Assembly: GCA_916048095.2 (NCBI GenBank)
Contig: OU696577.1
Span: forward strand, 9,240,940-9,304,939
Direction of reading: 5' to 3'
From: Sacculina carcini
Taxonomy: Eukaryota; Arthropoda; Thecostraca; Sacculinidae
Length of the DNA: 64,000 nt
In this document: positions 12,778-25,179 of the stretch, piece after piece
Position numbering within the stretch: position 1 is the first letter of the stretch
Layout: the number at the start of each line of letters is the position of its first letter
Notes under the pieces: generated by a model
The model's database searches: none
Seen by the model: only the letters and a program-made list of their open reading frames with translations
What the model was told of the DNA's origin: nothing
Program-made: the position numbers and the translations under genes

Positions 12778-13217
12778 TAAGATGAAAAAAAGCTCCAGTT
12801 TTAGGTACAAAATTTGCTAGGGGTTACGATTTAGGTTTCAAGCCATAAAACACGAATTTTAGGTGAAAACTGTTGTGTTTTCTCGTTGGATAAAACACTG
12901 TATAATTAAGTAGACGTGCAGCATTGTCTGGCCACAAACCAGATCCAAGGCTGCATACCCCCAATTCGGCCTTGATATCCTAAACCAACTACACATTATG
13001 GACAGATTACATAAGAGGGTAAAGAAGAAGCAGTATGATGAAATAATTTAGGACCAGAAGATACACATAGCAATAAGTTATAATGTTTTTATTGTCTTGT
13101 ACCTCACACACAAACTCAACCCGACACAAACTCAACCCCTAGTTAGTGACCATTTCTTGACGTAACCTAACCTAAATGTCTAGCATATAAACCCGCCCGT
13201 TGTGGATCGTGTCGATC

Positions 13218-14175
13218 AAAATTGACGATCAAAATGTCTATCAAAATTATCTCATAATCTGCTCTCTAAGTTATTTTGCGACATCACATCCTGGGCATCT
13301 TCCCGCCAACTCATCATCAACCATTCTAAAACTGAATACATGGTCTTCCATTCTCCAAGAATCTCTCCCCCGTCTCTCTCTGTCTCCCTATCTGCTTGTG
13401 TTCGTAATCTTGGCGTCTACTTCGATCCCTCTCTGTCATTTGCCAACAATTTCGCGCATATATCGCGATCCTGCAGGCTCATTCTCAGACAACTCTATCC
13501 CATCCGTGCTTACATTGACACTAACTCGGCCATTACTCTCATCAAATCCTCAATTTTCCCTCGTCTGGACTATTGTAACTCTTTGTTTCTTCACGCCTCA
13601 TCTAAATCTATTCGCTCCCTACGAATGTTATTGAACCAATCATGTCGCTTTGTCTTCCGTCTTCCTCCGCGCACGCCAACTTCTCCCTACCTACATAAAC
13701 TTGGCTGCCTTCCTGTTCAGGCTCGGATCAACTATAAACTGTGCCGTCTTATCTTTAAAATTATCCTCTCAGCCTCCTCTCCTTCTTACCTTCGCTCTCT
13801 ACTATCTGAACCTCAACACTCAGGTCGTCGTCTTCACTCTCTTCACTGTCCTCGAGCAGTTTTGGAGTCGCCTTGGTCGGCCAAATCTTTCTACTTCTTT
13901 GCTCCTCGTCTCTATAACTCCTTGCCTTCTCGTATCCGGTCATCCCCTTCACTTCGATCCTTTCTTCTGCTCTGCATGCACATCTTCTTGTGTCTACCTC
14001 TCCCTGTTGAATGGGTTCGTGTTTTGATTTTGTATATACGCCTGTTAAACCTTGTTTATCATGCTCTTAGCTATACTGATATTTGTTTCATTTATTTCAT
14101 GAACATACATACTATATTATTTTTTATCTCATCCTGTCATCGCACCATTGTATATTTGGCGCTATATTAAATACA

Positions 14176-14203
<28 letters not shown>
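13218..14203 (+). mobile_element. L2/Rex-like LINE, 3' end only
   Basis: 5'-truncated copy encoding the C-terminal part of a LINE protein (reading 13340-14027): LGVYFDPSLSF, then a stretch with FPRLDYCNSLF, LNQSCRFVFRLPPRT and CPRAVLESPWSAKSFYFFAP, matching the same region of the longer copy at 25881-29153. After a short 3' UTR it ends in ATACATG followed by about nine TTG repeats (14178-14206). The upstream part of the protein is missing. It sits inside array unit 3 with no clear target duplication. Confidence 0.8.
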
Positions 14204-14206
<3 letters not shown>

Positions 14207-14944
14207 CTGGATTTTGAAGACAAATCCGTTAGGTTTGTATAAGAATGCATTCTACGCGGTGAAATTGAACGTTTTATTGTCTATAGTTGCTGTCTGCGGG
14301 ACATATTTATTTAATAAAAATGATCCATCGCTTATTTTACGTTTGAAACCACTGATCTATATCATTGAGCCCGCGCAGTTATTTTAGCCTCATATTCAAG
14401 CATACAATGATACATGAATTTCATATTCAATCTATAAAATAGAATGAATACAAATTTAAAAGTAAAAAATTTAACCTGTAAATATGCTAACCAATAGAAA
14501 TGTCTAAATGTGAATATTTTCATTTTAATTTGGACAAAATATCCCTCGATCCGCCTCATATATGAACCTGCCCGTCGTGCGGAATAATTCAGAACACAAA
14601 CACGTAACAAACAATGGAATTCTAGCAAGTAAACCCGCCCGTCATGCGGAACAATTCATACTATTAAATTTGTATTCAATTCATAAGAGAAATGGAATAT
14701 GAATTAAAAAAGAAAAGAGTAAACCCATAAAAAGTATATATTTCTATATTTATATATTTATTTTGACAAAATAGTTTGCTTAAACCGTCTCATATTTAAA
14801 CCTGCCCGTCGTGCTGAATAATTCAGAACTCAGACACGAAACAATGAAAAATGACCAAACTTTTTCATTATAATGTTTCCAAAGTATATTTATAACTTAA
14901 CATCACCATCTAGCATTGAAACCCGCCCGTTGTGCCTAACAAAT

Positions 14945-15156
14945 CAAAATTGATGTTCACTCACGCACCCGGTATAATTATAAATATTATGTAAATGAAT
15001 CACTTCATCGGGCACAATCAATATATTTTTAGTACGAACGTTTTCGCCTAACGGCTTCTTCAGGTACTGAAATTCATTCAAATTAACGACCAAATTGCAC
15101 AATTATATAGCAGACAATAAAAAAACACATGCATCATAACAATTGAGTGACTCTAG
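14945..15156. mobile_element. Penelope-type fragment with hammerhead-like motif
   Basis: A roughly 210 bp insertion in block A, where other units read AACAAATATTATATAAAT continuously. On the minus strand 15063-15040 reads CTGAAGAAGCC-GTTA-GGCGAAAAC: a GCC/GGC stem closed by GTTA and followed by CGAAA, the arrangement of a hammerhead core (CUGANGA...GAAA) with one core change. Such motifs are known in terminal repeats of Penelope-like elements. No coding part is present. Confidence 0.5.
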
Positions 15157-16806
15157 TATTATATAAATAAAATAAATATTGAATTCATAAAAGAAAACAA
15201 ACACAAATTTAAATAGAAAAAAGTAAACCCATAACAACTATTAACCAATAGAAAAGTCTAAATATGAATGTTTATATTTTAGATTTTAGCTAGATTTTGT
15301 CCTGAACGCTAGCGCTCTAGCGAATACTTCATGCGCTTTGCACATAAACTCTGATGTTGATTTCGCAGTAGCGAGAGATCATAGAGGGATGAAGTAAATA
15401 CTTATAGTGGGGCTAAATATTTTATAATGGGTTATTTTATAATGGCTTGTTGGCTTGATGTTTCTTAGATGATATATCAAAATTAGGGGAAAACATTGCA
15501 TGTGAAGTACATTTTTAAAAACGTATTTCAGAGAGGCTAAGCCCCCCTGCAAAATTCCTGGATCCGCCATTGTCTCCATTGATCGCTGTGTTAAATCTAT
15601 CAGTCGTCGGTGGAAATGAAATGGTCTTGAATAAACGCTTATATCTTTTGGAATGTTGGCACTACATATTTGAAAAATATATCATCTTGTAGAAGACATC
15701 ATTTCCAATCTGTGGATATAAAAAACTGTCAATTCTGTTGAGCAGATTTCCTCAAACCCGTGGCATAAAATCCCCAAAATGTGAAAAACTAGTTTGTGCA
15801 CACACACACTGGCAGAATAACGTTTTGATTATTATCGGGTTTATATGCTGGTTTATATGTATATATGCAACAAAACCTAGCCTATGACCTTCTTGCATCC
15901 ATTTTACCCCTAGGGCCCAAGTTTCATCAAAATCGGTCCAGTGGTTTAGGAGGAGATAGGGTAAACAGACACAAATGACCTAAATGACCTTAAAAATTAC
16001 CTCGGAGGTCAACAAAACCTAGCCTGTGACCTTCTTGCATCCATTTTACCTCGAGGGACCAAGTTTCATCAAAATCGGTCCAGTGGTTTAGGAGATAGGA
16101 TAAACAGACACAAATGACATCAATGACCTTGAAAATGACATCGAATGTCAAAAAAAACTAGCCTATGGCCTTCTTGCATCCATTTTAACCCTAGGGCCCA
16201 AGTTTCATCAAAATCGCTCCAGTGGTTTAGGAGGAGATAGGGTAAACAGACACAAATGACCTAAATGACCTTAAAAATTACCTCGGAGGTCACCAAAACC
16301 TAGCCTATGACCTTCTTGCATCCATTTTACCTCTAGGGACCAAGTTTCATCAAAATCGGTCCAGTGGTTTAGGAGATAGGATAAACAGACGCAAATGACC
16401 TCAATGACCTTGAAAATGACCTCGAATGTCAAAAAAAACCTAGCCTATGGCCTTCTTGCATCCATTCTACCCCTAGAGACCAAGTTTCATCAAAATCGGT
16501 CCAGTGGTTTAGGAGGAGATACGAAACAAACAGACATTTAGAAAATTTGCAATCAGTGCATGGCAAAAAAATACCATCGATTAGGCCCTTCGGGCCGAAT
16601 TGGATTAGGCCCTTCGAGCCGAATTGGATAAATCAAATTGGATTAGTGCCTGCATTTGAGACAACCCTGTGGTCTCTAGCATCTTCAAATGAAGAACAAT
16701 GAATGAGAAGTTTCCAACTATGAAGGCCAGATCTACTTGAAGCTGAGGATCCTGAATGATAATTTGCACTTTCCGCGCTGGTACAACTTTGTCTTAATCG
16801 AATCAA

Positions 16807-17453
16807 TTAAACTGACAGAGGGCAGAATTTGCGTTGGATTGTTATACAATATGGGGGACTTAGGTCCGGGCTATGGGGTGCCCACTCAAAATCAATCTTG
16901 AAACTGATCCCTCGGCCTCCGAAGTTCTCTTTCAGCCAATCTCGGGTCTGCAGCGTCTGTATTCTGTATAGGTAAGTCCTGATATCGTTCACCAGCACTC
17001 TCCTTCAAGTCTCACGGGAAATACCGAGGGACTGACTTCGCTTACGCACAGATCGTTCGGACTCTGCTGGCGAGACTCTCTCACACTTTCGACCAGCTCG
17101 GCTGTTCGCTTCTTGGGTTGTCCCGAGTGGCTTGGACGGTTCTCACTGGCATCATTGATGTTCTACACGGTCCATACTTCTCGAAGTGGTCCACCCAGTT
17201 CTGAATTCTGCTTTTGGATGGAGCCTTTTCACATGCGAACTGACGCATGAAACTGTTTTGGGTTTTCTTAAACGAACCTATCTTGTAGTAAAATTTAACA
17301 CAGTGTATGCTTTGTTTTAGCTCCCACTGAGGTCTTGGTGTACTCACCGTAGTAGTCTGGGTCATAATCTGTAAAACAAGGGCAATCGGTGAATAAATAT
17401 AGGATATATCACTTAAAGTGTACACGGGGCCCGTGTTTTTGGGTCACCCTGTA
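16807..17453 (-). mobile_element. Mariner-like remnant, copy 5
   Basis: Same structure. The N-terminal reading is open for 114 codons (17081-17425) and the C-terminal WLKENFGGR...SPDLSP fragment occupies 16807-16998. Confidence 0.75.
17348..17368 (-). CDS. Candidate hypervariable mini-exon M3 (YDPDYY)
   Basis: Begins AT and ends TACTACG. The phase-1 frame is open, whereas the +1 frame contains TGA. Joined to M4 the boundary codon is GGA (Gly). It differs from M7 at 7 of 21 positions. About 24 kb separate it from M2, occupied by the LTR element, inverted units and other insertions, with no intervening copy. Confidence 0.6.
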
Positions 17454-18576
17454 TAAGATGAAAAAAGCTCCAGTTTTAGGTACAAAATTTGCTAGGGGTT
17501 ACGATTTAGGTTTCAAGCCATAAAAACACGAATTTTAGGTGAAAACTGTTGTGTTTTCTCGTTGAATAAAACACCGTATAATTAAGTAGACGTGCAGCAT
17601 TGTCTGGCCACAAACCAGATCCAAAGCTGCATACCCCCAATTCGGCCTTGATATCCTAAACCAACTACACAGTATGGACAGATTACATAAGAGGGTAAAG
17701 AAGAAGCAGAATGATGAAAAAATTTGGGACCAGAAGATACACATAGCAATAAGTTATAATGCTTTTATTGTCTAGTACCTCACACACAAACTCAACCCGA
17801 CACAAACTCAACCCCTAGTTAGTGATCATTTCTTGACGTAACCTAACCTAAATGTTTAGCATCTAAACCCGCCCGTTGTGGATCGTGTCGATCCGTTCTG
17901 GATCTTGAAGACAAATCCGTTAGTTTTGTATAAGAATGCATTCTACACGGTGAAATTGAACGTTTTATTGTCTATAGCTGCTGTCTGCGGGATATATTTA
18001 TTTAATAAAAATGATCCATCGCTTATTTTACGTTTGAAACCACTGATCTATATCATTGAGCCCGCGCAGTTATTTTAGCCTCATATTCAAGCATACAATG
18101 ATACATGAATTTCATATTCAATCAATAAAATAAAATGATTACAAATTTAAAAGTAAAAAATTTAACCAGTAAATATGCTAACCAATAGAAATGTCTAAAT
18201 GTGAATATTTTCATTTTAATTTGGACAAAATATCCCTCGATCCGCCTCATATATGAACCTGCCCGTCGTGCGGAATAATTCAGAACACAAACACGTAACA
18301 AACAATGAAATTCTAGCAAGTAAACCCGCCCGTCATGCGGAACAATTCATACTATTAAATTTGTATTCAATTCATAAGAGAAATGGAATATGAATTAAAA
18401 AAGAAAAGAGTACACCCATAAAAAGTATAAATTTCTATATTTTTATATTTATTTTGACAAAATAGTTTGCTTAAACCGTCTCATATTTAAACCTGCCCGT
18501 CGTGCTAAATAATTCAGAACTCAGACACGAAACAATGAAAAATGACCAAACTTTTTCATCATAATGTTTCCAAAGT

Positions 18577-18937
18577 TGAGGTTTTAAGATGTATTAGATG
18601 ACCGAATACGAATGAGGTTGAACAATGTGATGAGACAGAAAACAAACAATTAATACAATAAAAACTTCACCTGCAAATTCTCACAATTCAACAGCTCAAA
18701 GCGCTCCACGCTCGCAACAATAACCGATCCACGCTCACGCCACACACTCCACCACCGCACTGCCCCATTACTTCTACTCGCACCTCTAAGTCCCGCCCAT
18801 TGATCACATACATATAATCAGCTAACACACTGGTAACGCCATCTAACGACAATATACACAAACAACGTGTCTCCTCATCACTCTATACATAAACACAAAT
18901 AGTCATATAAACAAAGCGTCTACACGGCAAAACCACA
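18577..18937 (-). repeat. LTR element 1, 3' LTR
   Basis: 361 bp, preceded on the minus strand by the polypurine tract and followed by the AAAGT target duplication. Confidence 0.93.
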
Positions 18938-18959
18938 CCTCCCCTTGATCTAAAGATCA

Positions 18960-21893
18960 CTACGCCGTGTAGTCGCTCATCCCCTCAGGAGCCCGCCTTT
19001 CTCTTCCGGACCGACGAGGAAGTCGACCACTTCCCGGCTCATGGTCAACCTGTTCACCTCCGACACCTTGATCTTCGTCTTCAATTTCGCCGATCGACTC
19101 AACAACAACAGGACGTATATCAAAAATATGACGTGGAATGCCATCAACCGACACATTATTCCGCGAATGAACACCAGTCACGGTACCCCTGTTCCATTGT
19201 GAAGTGCACCGTCCGTCCGCCGGCTTCACCCATACTTCTTCACCAATTTCCACCGAACATCTCTCTTGGTTGCTCTCTGATGTAGTCTCTATGCATGGAT
19301 GCCGCCACTCATAGTTATGCACATTACGATGAGGAATAGACGTGGGCTCCACACCAGCTCTGGGTGACACATTGTACCAAAACACGGCCGTTGTTGGTGG
19401 TACCTGTGCTCTCTCAGCAAGCGCTTTTATGGTGCGGTGATGGCGCTCGACGATACCATTGCCGCTTGGGCGGTATGCAGCGCGATAAAATGGCATGATT
19501 TTCCACCGTCTCATCAGCTGCTGCATTTGTTGAGACCGAAACACACTGCTATTGTCCATGAGTAATTCACATACGGGTCCTCTCTCACGAAACACTTCAT
19601 CAATATTCTTGCAAACCTGTTCAGCTGTGTCATTACGAAGTTCACGCCAGACTGCGAACCTGCCAAGACCGCAATCCACCATAGACAAATATTCACGGCC
19701 ACGATAGTGTGTCACATCAATTGCCAATCTTCGCCAAGGCTCACTTAGGTTCAGATGGCCTGGTGTATGAACCGCGGGTGCTGGGTCGATTGATTGGCAT
19801 CGCTGACACCCTCGCACAACCCGCCGGACAACCTCTCGCGATACAGTGGGATCCACCTGTCGTGCCAAGAATAATGTGCGGTCAACTCCCATGTGATGCA
19901 TGTTGTGCATTTCTCTCACGTCGTTCACAGATATCATACACACATTCAATTTATCTTCAGGACAGCGCAACGTATTTCTCGACCGCACCGCCGGCAATCC
20001 TAGCCACTGCTTTTTAACGCGAGTTAGTATGTCCGCTTTATTTGCTGTCGTTGGAACACTGGTCACACTAACTCTCAATCCCAGCTCCGAAATCAAGTCA
20101 CTCAGTATACCTAACCGTCGTTTCACGAGGATTTCGGCTGCACCCTTGGTCTTAACTCTTCTTTCTTTAGTCAACAGTATACCGACCCATACAGCTACTG
20201 TAGCGGAATCTGTCCGAATCTCAATTTCCTCGAGCTTCCATTTCGCTGCCAGATTCACTCCTTTCAACACAGCTTCTAATTCTGCAACATTGATGTGATG
20301 CACATCTTCCTTCTTCCTCTACCACGATGCGTCCTCGACAATATTTCCGTCAATTTCTATCGCTGCACCAATGGCAAGCATGCTGGCGTCACATCACACA
20401 ATACCGTCATTAGTTTTTCGAACATGCCATGTTCCCCCCACTGGGTCATTCGCTGTCACCCTCTCAACCATATCTTTTGTCAAACGCAACACGTTATCCC
20501 CTACAACATCATCCCACTGGACACAATCAGCATGACGCTTGAGGTAGCTGCAAGCGGGCCTCAGCCATCCGGCGACGGGGTAGTGGCCGATCAACTTGCC
20601 ACAAAGTGAGAACAATTGGCGTTTCGTCATATCGTCCGGTACGGCAGGTACTACGTTCCCTCTGCGGTACATCAAATGCCCCTGCTCGCTCTTTTGCAGT
20701 TGCAACCCAAGAACAGCACTTTGCTCAATCGGCACCGGTTCTTTGGCTTTCAGCCCATACTTGGCTAGATGGTCAACTACCGCTGCACCTGACACTATCG
20801 ACTCTTGCACAACGATATCGTCTATGTACGAATCCGTTGCTTTTTCAACCATTGACGCTTGCTGTAGGACCGTACGCACAATTCGGGTCATGGCTTTAGG
20901 CGCAGAACACAGCCCAAACCCCATTCTAGTCAGACAGTATATATTTCCATCATATTTCACTAATTGGTGTTTCCACAATTTTTATGCTACGTGAACCTGG
21001 AGGTACGCAGCCTTCAAATCCACGATCGATACTGGTCCTTCTATACGTCTCCATTCTCTTAACTTTTCCCCGCATACATCAATAAAATCATCCCCAGTGT
21101 GACTGTGCAGAAAAGAGTTAAGCTCGCGGAAGTCCAATACTGGCCTAACTTTGTTCTTGGTAGGTTGAACGACCGCTAGCAATGGCAATACATCCACATT
21201 TTGCGTACCCGTCCAAGGCACCAAAATCTTCTCGTCAACCCACCTACGCACCTCGGCATCAAATTCTTCCCTCACAGCATCATCAAGTGTCCTCTCGTAA
21301 CAACCAATTTTCTTTGTTAGTACCGGATTCTGCAACTTCGTTAACCATTCGATTTCCCACCTTTCACCATCAAACGACGCGCGAAAATCTGGATCCTCGA
21401 TGCTCAGATTTCGCGGACCATCATTTCTACTGTTTTTCTCACGCACATTTGGTACTGGCACGCTGTCACACTTCATCTCCATTGCACAACATGACTGTTG
21501 TCCGAATCGAACAGATTTCTCACTCACAGTCACTCCACCCAAATGATTGATCAAATCCATTCCAACCACAATATCAATGTTGCTAACAAGCTCATCAACC
21601 ACTATGGCCTTCACTTTCACATACACATTCTGTACTCCCACTGTAATCCACGCATCACCTCTACACTGCACTTGTCTACCATCAAACGCGAGCATCACAC
21701 ATTCACCGTCAATATATTTTACAAAGCTCGTTTTTACGACCACAGCTGAACAACCAGTATCAATCAATGCCTTCGCCTTCATCTCATCTATCGTTACGTC
21801 AATAATTGGCAGGCCTGACGATTGCGCCATTATTGGCTCATTGGAGTGACTGCTGGCGCACAAGCCACCCCAATCAAGTTTTCCGACTTGCAT
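18960..21893 (-). pseudogene. LTR element 1, pol (broken)
   Basis: Region with the domain order protease (ALIDTGCSAVVV), reverse transcriptase (VRPVLDFRELN and YIDDI), RNase H (ELEAVLKGV...TDSATVAVW), integrase zinc-binding (H/C pairs through CQRCQ) and integrase core (DVTHYRG, LMDNSS, GNGIVERHHRTIK), ending in a basic tail. RNase H before integrase places it in Ty3/Gypsy rather than Copia. It is interrupted, with about two breaks. I do not assign a named clade. Confidence 0.85.
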
Positions 21894-22570
21894 TCAAATG
21901 ACTTGTGTCCGTCTTTTCCGCACCGATAACACACGATTGGTTTACGTTTGCTACAGTAGCGTGCCATGTGAGGCCCTCCACACAAGAAGCATCGTCCGGT
22001 GAATCTTCGCGGAGCACCATTATCTCGCAGCTGTGATTCCATGCTCCCACTGACCGCGTCACCGGCGGCCACCACATTCACGGCTCTATTAGCAGCCAAC
22101 ACACGGGCATGGGCAATCAGCTCGCTGGTCGTCATCTTTAAAACATTTGGTAAACGCTGAAGCGTGACTCTGATGTCGGCAGGAAAACCATTCACAAACG
22201 CGAGTCTCGTTGCATGCTCAACACCTGCATTATCGAAACTGGCCAGTCCAGCCAACCTTCTGATCTCATTGGCATATACATCAACAGATTCGCCACTCCA
22301 TCTTTTCTCACACAACTTTCTATGCGCCGTGAACGCATCATCCGTGAATGCTCCAATCAGCATTTGCTGAATCTGATCAGCATTGTCCTGGGCCTCCTTA
22401 GACAGCTCTAAATATAGCGCTAACGCATCCCCCTCAAGATACAGCGGAATGAAACTGGCTAGGTCAGATACACCTTGCAGCTTTGCTACCAACGTTGCTT
22501 TCTTTAACCACGCCACAACGTCTCCATCGCCGGCAAGCGCCCTGATCATATCGTGAGATATTTTTGCCAT
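21830..22570 (-). CDS. LTR element 1, gag
   Basis: 246-residue Gag-like reading. It has an N-terminal capsid-like region with LEGDALALYLEL, as in other Ty3/Gypsy Gags, and two C-terminal CCHC zinc knuckles (CFLCGGPHMARYC and CYRCGKDGHKSFEC) near residues 193-228. The pol reading starts before gag ends and lies in the -1 frame, consistent with programmed -1 frameshifting as the family is known to use. It resembles the gag at 57616-58386 in plan but is clearly divergent, so the two elements are different families of one lineage. Confidence 0.85.
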   Translation of the reverse strand: MAKISHDMIRALAGDGDVVAWLKKATLVAKLQGVSDLASFIPLYLEGDALALYLELSKEAQDNADQIQQMLIGAFTDDAFTAHRKLCEKRWSGESVDVYANEIRRLAGLASFDNAGVEHATRLAFVNGFPADIRVTLQRLPNVLKMTTSELIAHARVLAANRAVNVVAAGDAVSGSMESQLRDNGAPRRFTGRCFLCGGPHMARYCSKRKPIVCYRCGKDGHKSFECKSENLIGVACAPAVTPMSQ

Positions 22571-22585
22571 TATGGCCGGTTAGCT

Positions 22586-22946
22586 TGAGGTTTTAAGATG
22601 TATTAGATGACAGAATACGAATGAGGTTGAACAATGCGATGAGACAGAAAACAAACAATTAATACAATAAGAACTTCACCTGCAAATTCTCACAATTCAA
22701 CAGCTCAAAGCGCTCCACGCTCGCAACAATAACCGCTCCACGCTCACGCCACACACTCCACCACCGCACTGCCCCATTACTTCTCCTCGCACCTCTAAGT
22801 CCCGCCCATTGATCACATACATATAATCAGCTAACACACTCGTAACGCCATCTAACGACAATATACACAAACAACGTGTCTCCTCATCACTCTATACATA
22901 AACACAAATAGTCATATAAACAAAGCGTCTACACGGCAAAATCACA
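22586..22946 (-). repeat. LTR element 1, 5' LTR
   Basis: 361 bp, same ends as its partner. Only 15 nt separate it from the gag start codon at 22570. Confidence 0.93.
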
Positions 22947-23940
22947 AAAGTATATTTATAACTTAACATCACCATCTAGCATTGAAACCCGCCCGTTGTG
23001 CCTAACAAATATTATATAAATAGAATAAATATTGAATTCATAAAAGAAAATAAATATTGAATTCATAAAAGAAAACAAATACAAATTTAAATAGAAAAAA
23101 GTAAACTCATAACAACTATTAACCAATAGAAAAGTCTAAATATGAATGTGTATATTTAAGATTTTTAGCTAGATTTTGTCCTGAACGCTAGCGCTCTAGC
23201 GAATACGTCATGCGCTTTGCACATAAACTCTGATGTTGATTTCGCAGCAGCGAGAGATCATAGAGGGATGAAGTAAATATTTATAGTGGGGCTAAATATT
23301 TTATAATGGCTTATTTTATAATGGCTTGTTGGCTTGATGTTTATTAGATGATATATCAAAATTAGGGGAAATTTTGCATTGTATTGCATTGCATTGCATG
23401 TGAAGGACATTTTTGAAAACGTATTTCAAAGAGGCAAAGCCCCCTGCAAAATTCCTGGATCCGCCATTGTCTCCATTGATCGCTGTGTTAAATCTATCAG
23501 TCGTCGGTGGAAATGAAATGGTCTTTAATAAACGGTTATATCTTTCAGAATGTTGGCACTACATATTTGAAAAATATATCATCTTGTAGAAGACATAATT
23601 TCCAATCTGTGGATATAAAAAACTGTCAATTCTGTTGAGCAGTTTTCCTCAAACCCGTGGCATAAAATCCCCAAAATGTGAAAAACTCGTTTGTGCACAT
23701 ACACACACAGACAGAATAACGTTTTGATTATTATCGGGTTTATATGCTGGTTTATATGTTTATATGCAACAAAACCTAGCCTATGACCTTCTTGCATCCA
23801 TTTTACCTCTAGGGACCAAGTTTCATCAAAATCGGTCCAGTGGTTTAGGAGGAGATAGGGTACAAACAGACATTTAGAAAATTCGCAATCAGTATAGGGC
23901 AAAAAAATACCATCAATTAGGCCCTTCGGACCTAATTGGA

Positions 23941-24195
23941 TCAAACAAAAAGACACGAAATTAACACACGATGACTACAACAAGCAGATGAGAAAACAGG
24001 AAACAAAATGATAGAGACAGAGATAGAGAAAGGGCGTGGGAAACAGACAGAGAGAGTGAGGAGTGTCGGTGTGCTGACTTTGATCCGGAGCACTGGTGGT
24101 AGTGGTGACAGTTGGAGTAGTGGTGGTGTTATTATCCCGCGCAGTAGCAGCGACCGTGCTCGGCACAGTGCTCGTCGCTGTGATGCACACACACA

Positions 24196-24246
<51 letters not shown>

Positions 24247-24300
24247 AAACACATACACACATACACAAACACACAAATTTTGTATATATCTTCTAAAAAC
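23941..24300. repeat. Spacer between oppositely oriented units, with CA microsatellite
   Basis: About 240 bp of sequence seen nowhere else in the window (AGACAGAG-rich, then GTGGTAGTGG-rich) followed by a long (CA)n tract (24184-24280). To its left the array runs in + orientation, to its right in minus, so this is the centre of a large inverted duplication. Long cysteine/valine or Thr/His ORFs here are microsatellite translations. Confidence 0.75.
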
Positions 24301-24631
24301 ATTTTCAACAAACCAATATAAAATATTTAGCCCCAATATAAATATATACTTCATCCGCCTATGATTTCTCGCTGCTGCGAAATCAACATCAGAGTTTATG
24401 TGCAAAGCGCATGACGTATTCGCTAGGGCGCTAGCGTTCAGGACAAAAACTAGCTAAAAATCTAAAATAAAACATTCATATTTAGACTTTTCTATTGGTT
24501 AATAGTTGTTATGGGTTTACTTTTTTCTATTTAAATTTTTATTTGTTTTCTTTTATGAATTCAATATTTATTTTATTTATATAATATTTGTTAGGCACAA
24601 CGGGCGGGTTTCAATGCTAGATGGTGATGAT

Positions 24632-25092
24632 TAGGGTGACCTTTTGTTGCAAATGCAACTTTTTTATCATAGAATCTGCTCATCACAAAGAGCCCAAAAA
24701 TCAATATGCTATTGATCTGAGGTATTTATTAAATAATTTATAAATGCAACTTTTTGCAACTTTTTGTTTTTAGCGCAACTTTTGCAACTTTTTGTTTTTA
24801 GCGCAACTTTTGTAACTTTTTCATTTTTAAAAGCAACTATTTAGATTTAAGACAAATTTGAACTTTTAGAACAACTGTTTCACACTATCAAGAAAAATTG
24901 TCAGTTGTAAAGGTGTACAATGCAGCAAATGTTCATGTATTGTCAACATAAACTCGGTAAGCATGTATCTGGAAGGTGTGTGAACATTGTGTTCGTGTGT
25001 GGTGCTAGACATCCTGCGTGTGCATAGCACTGCATACGGACACACACACACACACACATACGCACACACACACACACACATATCACACACAC

Positions 25093-25179
<87 letters not shown>

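Larger units (their letters stand above)
10578..14875 (+). repeat. Array unit 3, carries a 5'-truncated LINE
   Basis: Block A is lengthened by three short tandem copies of 'AATAAATATTGAATTCATAA' (10860-10960). Block C is short (11550-11885). Mariner remnant E lies at 12131-12777. The F/G boundary is interrupted by a LINE 3' end (13218-14203), after which the unit resumes at TTCTGGATTTTGAAG. Confidence 0.9.
18577..22946 (-). mobile_element. Ty3/Gypsy-type LTR element 1 (broken)
   Basis: Complete in outline: 361 bp LTRs at 18577-18937 and 22586-22946 (TG...CA), a 5-bp target duplication AAAGT (18572-18576 and 22947-22951), gag and pol in order on the minus strand, and a polypurine tract (AAGGGGAGG on minus) just before the 3' LTR. 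The two LTRs differ at 7 positions by hand count (about 1.9%), so it is a fairly young but not recent insertion. The pol region is broken, with about two breaks. It interrupts array unit 4. Confidence 0.93.
14876..23940 (+). repeat. Array unit 4, split by a Penelope-type piece and a Ty3/Gypsy element
   Basis: Block A is interrupted at 14945-15156. Minisatellite C spans 15868-16535, hairpins D 16580-16625 and mariner remnant E 16807-17453. Block G ends at 18571, where the LTR element 18577-22946 has landed. The next A, B and a single C period follow at 22952-23880, ending in one degenerate hairpin before the array is lost at 23940. Confidence 0.88.

Noticed and set aside
24008-24405. ORFs over the CA tract between inverted units
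   Set aside because: Microsatellite translations without domains.
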